Shown here piece after piece: positions 61,388-64,000 of a stretch of 64,000 bases of DNA. Position 1 is the first letter of the stretch, and every line of letters begins with the position of its first letter. The translations under genes were made by a program, and so were the position numbers. The stretch comes from an uncultured Pelagibacteraceae bacterium (GTDB taxonomy: Bacteria > Pseudomonadota > Alphaproteobacteria > Pelagibacterales > Pelagibacteraceae): contig CABYDS010000001.1 of NCBI GenBank assembly GCA_902517745.1, positions 62,001 through 126,000 on the forward strand. The letters are read 5' to 3'. The notes under the pieces are model-generated. The model had not been told where the DNA came from. It was given only the letters and a program-made list of their open reading frames with translations, and ran no database searches.

Positions 61388-62185
61388 TTAATTTTCTTTT
61401 CCCATAATTTCTTCCTCCATGTTCCAAATCATGGATAAAATTTCTTCTCTTTTTGATGAAAAATCTTTATTTTTTTTTATTTCTCTTAAATCTTCTTTTA
61501 ATCCCATCTCTGCAAATGGAAGATTATATTCTTTATGTATCCTACCTGGTCTTGGTGCCATTACGTACAATCTTTCACCAAGCAGTAGTGCTTCCTCAAC
61601 TGAGTGCGTAATTAAAATAATTGTTTTTCCAGTTTCTTTCCAAATTTTCAAAACTAAAGATTGCATTTTTTCTCTTGTTAGAGCATCAAGAGCACCTAAA
61701 GGCTCATCCATTAAAATCAAATCAGGATCATTGATTAAACACCTTGCAAGAGCTACTCTTTGCTGCATTCCTCCAGATAATTGATATGTTGGGGTATTTC
61801 CAAATCCTTTTAAGCCAACAATTTCCAACCACTCATCAACTTTTTTTGAAGTTTCTATAGGATCTTTTTTTTTCATTCTAAGACCAAAGTTGACGTTCTC
61901 TGCAACAGTCAACCATTCAAATAATGCACCTTGTTGAAAAACCATACCTCTTTCAACTCCAGGTCCGTCAATTTCTTTACCGTTCAAAGTTATATTTCCA
62001 GATGTTGGTCTTAAGAAACCAGCTGCAATATTTAACAAAGTTGTTTTTCCACAACCAGAAGGTCCAAGAACTGTTAGAAGTTCTCCTTTTTTTAATTTGA
62101 AATTTAAATCTTTTAGAGCATGAACGGTCTCTCCTTTTGGAGTTTTGAAAATCATGTTTAGATTTTGAGATATTAAATCACTCAT
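61388..62185 (-). CDS. ABC transporter ATPase (SsuB/TauB type)
   Basis: 265 residues. Walker A GPSGCGKTTLLN near residue 40, MVFQQGALFEWLTVAENV near 80, signature LSGGMQQRVALARCL near 134, LILMDEPLGALDALTR near 155 and HSVEEALLLGERLYVM near 189, all in the nitrate/sulfonate/taurine ATPase subfamily. It abuts the long permease gene (stop and start adjacent) and follows the terminator after the binding-protein gene. Confidence 0.93.
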   Translation of the reverse strand: MSDLISQNLNMIFKTPKGETVHALKDLNFKLKKGELLTVLGPSGCGKTTLLNIAAGFLRPTSGNITLNGKEIDGPGVERGMVFQQGALFEWLTVAENVNFGLRMKKKDPIETSKKVDEWLEIVGLKGFGNTPTYQLSGGMQQRVALARCLINDPDLILMDEPLGALDALTREKMQSLVLKIWKETGKTIILITHSVEEALLLGERLYVMAPRPGRIHKEYNLPFAEMGLKEDLREIKKNKDFSSKREEILSMIWNMEEEIMGKEN

Positions 62186-62213
62186 TAGCTGACTTTATAT
62201 AAAATATTTACTT

Positions 62214-62248
62214 AAAAAAATAGGCACCAATAAAATTGGCGCCTATTT
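62214..62248 (-). terminator. Rho-independent terminator after taurine-type binding protein gene
   Basis: Minus-strand stem AAATAGGCGCCAA / TTGGTGCCTATTT followed by a run of T. One position is a G-U wobble in the minus transcript but an A-C mismatch on the plus strand, showing the fold is built for the minus strand. It separates the binding-protein gene from the ATPase and permease genes. Confidence 0.92.
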
Positions 62249-62267
62249 AATTATTCTAATCTTTAAA

Positions 62268-63209
62268 TTATAAAGGTAAGAAACTAGTGTCTACTGCTCC
62301 ACCTGGAGTTCCCATTCCTTTTAAGAATGCATCTAAGTTTCCGCTTTCCATAGATTTTTTAGTTTCTTCTGGAGTTAAGAATTTGAAACCACTTAAAGTA
62401 TCTTTCATATCAGCAATTTTCATCTCTGAAGCTTTTGACATAGAATTCATATCACTTTTTCCATTTCTATATCTTTCATTTGCTTCATGAGTTACTTCAA
62501 TAAAAGTTCTCAACATTCCAGGATTTTCCTTCATAAACTTGTCTGTTACAGAAGTAATATCTATTCCTAAAATACCTGCATCTCTTGCTTCTTGAACAGT
62601 TAAAAGTCTTGATCCTACAGCAACTGCAGCTTTGATAGAATTACCACCAAATAGACATGCCATTACTACATCTCCACTTACTAATGCAGCCGCACCTTCT
62701 TCAGGGTCCATTTGAATAATATCCATTTTGCTTCTATCAGCTCCGACAACTTTCATACTTTCGTCGAAAACGTACTCAGCCATAGTACCTAACGGAACAG
62801 CAACTTTTTTACCTTCTAATTCAGTTGCATTTGCTTTTGTTATTCCTGATGCATTAGATGTTACACAAGTTGTTCCACCCATTCCGTATTCCATTGCAAT
62901 ATCAACTAATTTGATAGGTGCATTTGATTTTACAGCATTAATAAATGGTACTAAACCTTGTGAGTAAGAAATATCAATATCTCCTGCTAACATTGCATCT
63001 GTCATTGCTCCACCATTAGTGAAGTTTGTCCATTTTACTGGAACTCCTAAAGCTTTAGCAAAATTCTTTTTTTGCATGTCCTCTAAATTTGGACTTGGCC
63101 ACTCTAGAAAGTATGCAACTCTAACTTCGTTCGCAGCAGAGTTTGCTGCTGTAATTGTTAAGTTTAGAGCAAATAAACTTCCTAAAATGAAACTAATTAT
63201 TTTTTTCAT
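62268..63209 (-). CDS. Taurine/nitrate-type ABC transporter binding protein
   Basis: 313 residues; signal peptide ends AANSAAN near residue 27. VAYFLEWPSPNLEDMQKKNFAKALGVPVKWTNFTNGGAMTDAMLAGDIDISYSQGLVPFINA near 31 is the TauA/SsuA opening, with the GTMAEYVFD segment near 140. Binds a small amine, sulfonate or similar ligand. Divergent from an omega-amino-acid aminotransferase, which suggests taurine, beta-alanine or a related omega-amino acid; this is inferred. Confidence 0.9.
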   Translation of the reverse strand: MKKIISFILGSLFALNLTITAANSAANEVRVAYFLEWPSPNLEDMQKKNFAKALGVPVKWTNFTNGGAMTDAMLAGDIDISYSQGLVPFINAVKSNAPIKLVDIAMEYGMGGTTCVTSNASGITKANATELEGKKVAVPLGTMAEYVFDESMKVVGADRSKMDIIQMDPEEGAAALVSGDVVMACLFGGNSIKAAVAVGSRLLTVQEARDAGILGIDITSVTDKFMKENPGMLRTFIEVTHEANERYRNGKSDMNSMSKASEMKIADMKDTLSGFKFLTPEETKKSMESGNLDAFLKGMGTPGGAVDTSFLPL

Positions 63210-63400
63210 TTCATCTCCTGTTAATTAAATTTAATTATCGATATTTAAGTTTAAATTTTCTTTTAAGTAAATGATGAATAAATTACACAGGCTTCAAAAG
63301 TCATTAGTTACAACCTATAGTTGCGGTCTTTTAACATAGCAAGTATGACTAAAATTTACTGGTTAATTTATATATTTAGTCTATGAATCGAAACATAATT
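63210..63400. other. Divergent intergenic region between taurine-type ABC and aminotransferase genes
   Basis: 191 bases, the largest gap in the window. It holds the ribosome site of the binding-protein gene (caggag on the minus strand) and a small inverted repeat CAACctataGTTG at 63309-63321 that could be an operator. No RNA gene or riboswitch is recognisable. Confidence 0.4.
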
Positions 63401-64000
63401 ATGAGTTCAGAAAAACCTCAAATACCAAATTCTTTAAATGAACATTGGATGCCATTTACATCTAATAGAGATTTTAAAGAGTCTCCAAGATTAATTGTAG
63501 AAGCAAAAGGCGTTTATTTAAAAAATCATCAAGGTCAAACTCAGATAGATGCAAGCTCGGGATTATTTTGTAATCCTTTAGGTCATGGAAGAGAAGAAAT
63601 TATTAATGCAATTACTAATCAATTAAAAAAATTAGACTATGCTCAACCATTTCAACAAGGTTTTGGTGGTTCATTTGAACTTGCAACAAAAATTTCTAAG
63701 CATACACCAGGAAATTTAAATAGAATTTTTTATACAATTTGTGGATCTACTGCTGTTGAGACTGCAATTAAAATTGCAGTTGCATATCATAAAGCAAGAG
63801 GTGAAGGACATAGATTTAGGTTTGTTGGAAGAGAAAGAGGCTATCATGGAATGAATATCGGAGCTACTTCTGTTGGCGGAATGATTAACAACGTGAAAAC
63901 ATTTGCCAATGTTTTGATGCCAGGTGTTCTTCACATGAGACATACACATTTACCAGAACATAAATTTGTTTCAGGTCAACCTGAAACTGGCGCAGAGATG
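63401..64000 (+). CDS. Class III omega-amino-acid:pyruvate aminotransferase (3' truncated by window)
   Basis: The frame is open to the window end and so is missing from the ORF track. An in-frame ATG also exists at 63383; 63401 (MSSEKPQIP) gives the usual distance to EHWMPFTSNRDFKESPRL near residue 14. DASSGLFCNPLGHGREEI near 49, YTICGSTAVETAIKIA near 110 and GYHGMNIGATSVGG near 147 match beta-alanine:pyruvate transaminases (OapT/Tpa type). It would move the amino group of an omega-amino acid to pyruvate with PLP. The catalytic Lys lies beyond the window. Divergent from the taurine-type ABC genes. Confidence 0.9.
   Translation, partial: MSSEKPQIPNSLNEHWMPFTSNRDFKESPRLIVEAKGVYLKNHQGQTQIDASSGLFCNPLGHGREEIINAITNQLKKLDYAQPFQQGFGGSFELATKISKHTPGNLNRIFYTICGSTAVETAIKIAVAYHKARGEGHRFRFVGRERGYHGMNIGATSVGGMINNVKTFANVLMPGVLHMRHTHLPEHKFVSGQPETGAEM

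Noticed and set aside
61419-61784. 121-residue plus-strand ORF inside the SsuB/TauB-type ATPase gene
   Set aside because: Antisense shadow of Walker and signature motifs; no independent support.
1-64000. CRISPR array, tRNA, rRNA, prophage, IS element or toxin-antitoxin pair
   Set aside because: No regularly spaced repeats, no cloverleaf-like or rRNA sequence, no transposase or integrase frames seen in any strand.

Overview
The window looks like a chromosomal stretch of a marine alphaproteobacterium of the SAR11 / Pelagibacterales type. It is very AT-rich (roughly 30% G+C by eye). Genes are packed with gaps of a few bases or with TAATG and ATGA overlaps, proteins are rich in Lys, Asn and Ile, and most of the coding capacity serves high-affinity uptake systems and short catabolic branches for dissolved organic matter. 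I see no rRNA, tRNA, CRISPR array, insertion sequence, prophage or plasmid function. No gap without a gene exceeds 300 bases. The lineage is inferred from gene content and style, not from a marker gene.

Layout. (1) 1-12.6 kb holds sugar and sugar-acid genes. The end of a ribose-type ABC system (permease, binding protein, FucU/RbsD mutarotase, PfkB kinase) is followed by a divergent locus. Leftward are a rhamnonate-dehydratase-like enolase and a PdxA-like dehydrogenase. Rightward are a TctCBA transporter, an SDR, an aldo/keto reductase, a ROK kinase, a beta-hydroxyacid dehydrogenase and an FAH-family hydrolase. Dehydratase, SDR and hydrolase together suggest a non-phosphorylated diketo pathway for 6-deoxy-sugar acids. 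(2) 12.6-19.3 kb is central and assorted metabolism: PEP carboxylase, CcdA, a flavin reductase, a gamma-butyrobetaine-hydroxylase-like dioxygenase, a HisN-type phosphatase and a glutamine amidotransferase. (3) 19.4-25.5 kb is a dipeptide/oligopeptide ABC operon followed by AhpD-like and DUF924 genes. (4) 25.5-30.3 kb is a TRAP transporter with an isocitrate-lyase-superfamily lyase and a 3-hydroxyisobutyrate-type dehydrogenase. (5) 31.3-35.1 kb is a leftward run of ten small genes: two SMR-like proteins, an HCCA-isomerase-like protein, NTF2-like, DUF1330-like and other small proteins, and a cupin. (6) 35.2-41.4 kb has cysteine synthesis (cysE, cysK), a persulfide dioxygenase, a peroxiredoxin, a methyltransferase, a racemase and two exporters.

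(7) 41.4-55.0 kb is the least explained region. It holds a sugar-type ABC transporter without its own ATPase, followed by a HAD-like protein whose motif I has lost both aspartates. Next come a short MetE-like zinc methyltransferase, two double-NTF2 (SnoaL-like) proteins and a bicupin around a perfect palindrome, then a histidinol-dehydrogenase-family protein resembling sulfopropanediol dehydrogenase HpsN, a phosphotransacetylase-like protein, a BASS transporter, a regulator with two winged-helix-like segments and an Ldh_2-type dehydrogenase. I regard this as the best candidate for an undescribed catabolic system. (8) 55.2-59.5 kb is an Fbp/Afu-type ABC transporter. (9) 59.5-64 kb is a taurine/nitrate-type ABC system with an unusually long permease, divergent from an omega-amino-acid:pyruvate aminotransferase that runs off the end.

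A theme across the window is transcript shaping. In six of seven uptake systems the substrate-binding-protein gene is followed at once by a hairpin, usually terminator-like, before the next gene of the same operon. In the Tct system the hairpin lies inside the start of the tctB reading frame. This would give far more binding protein than membrane component.
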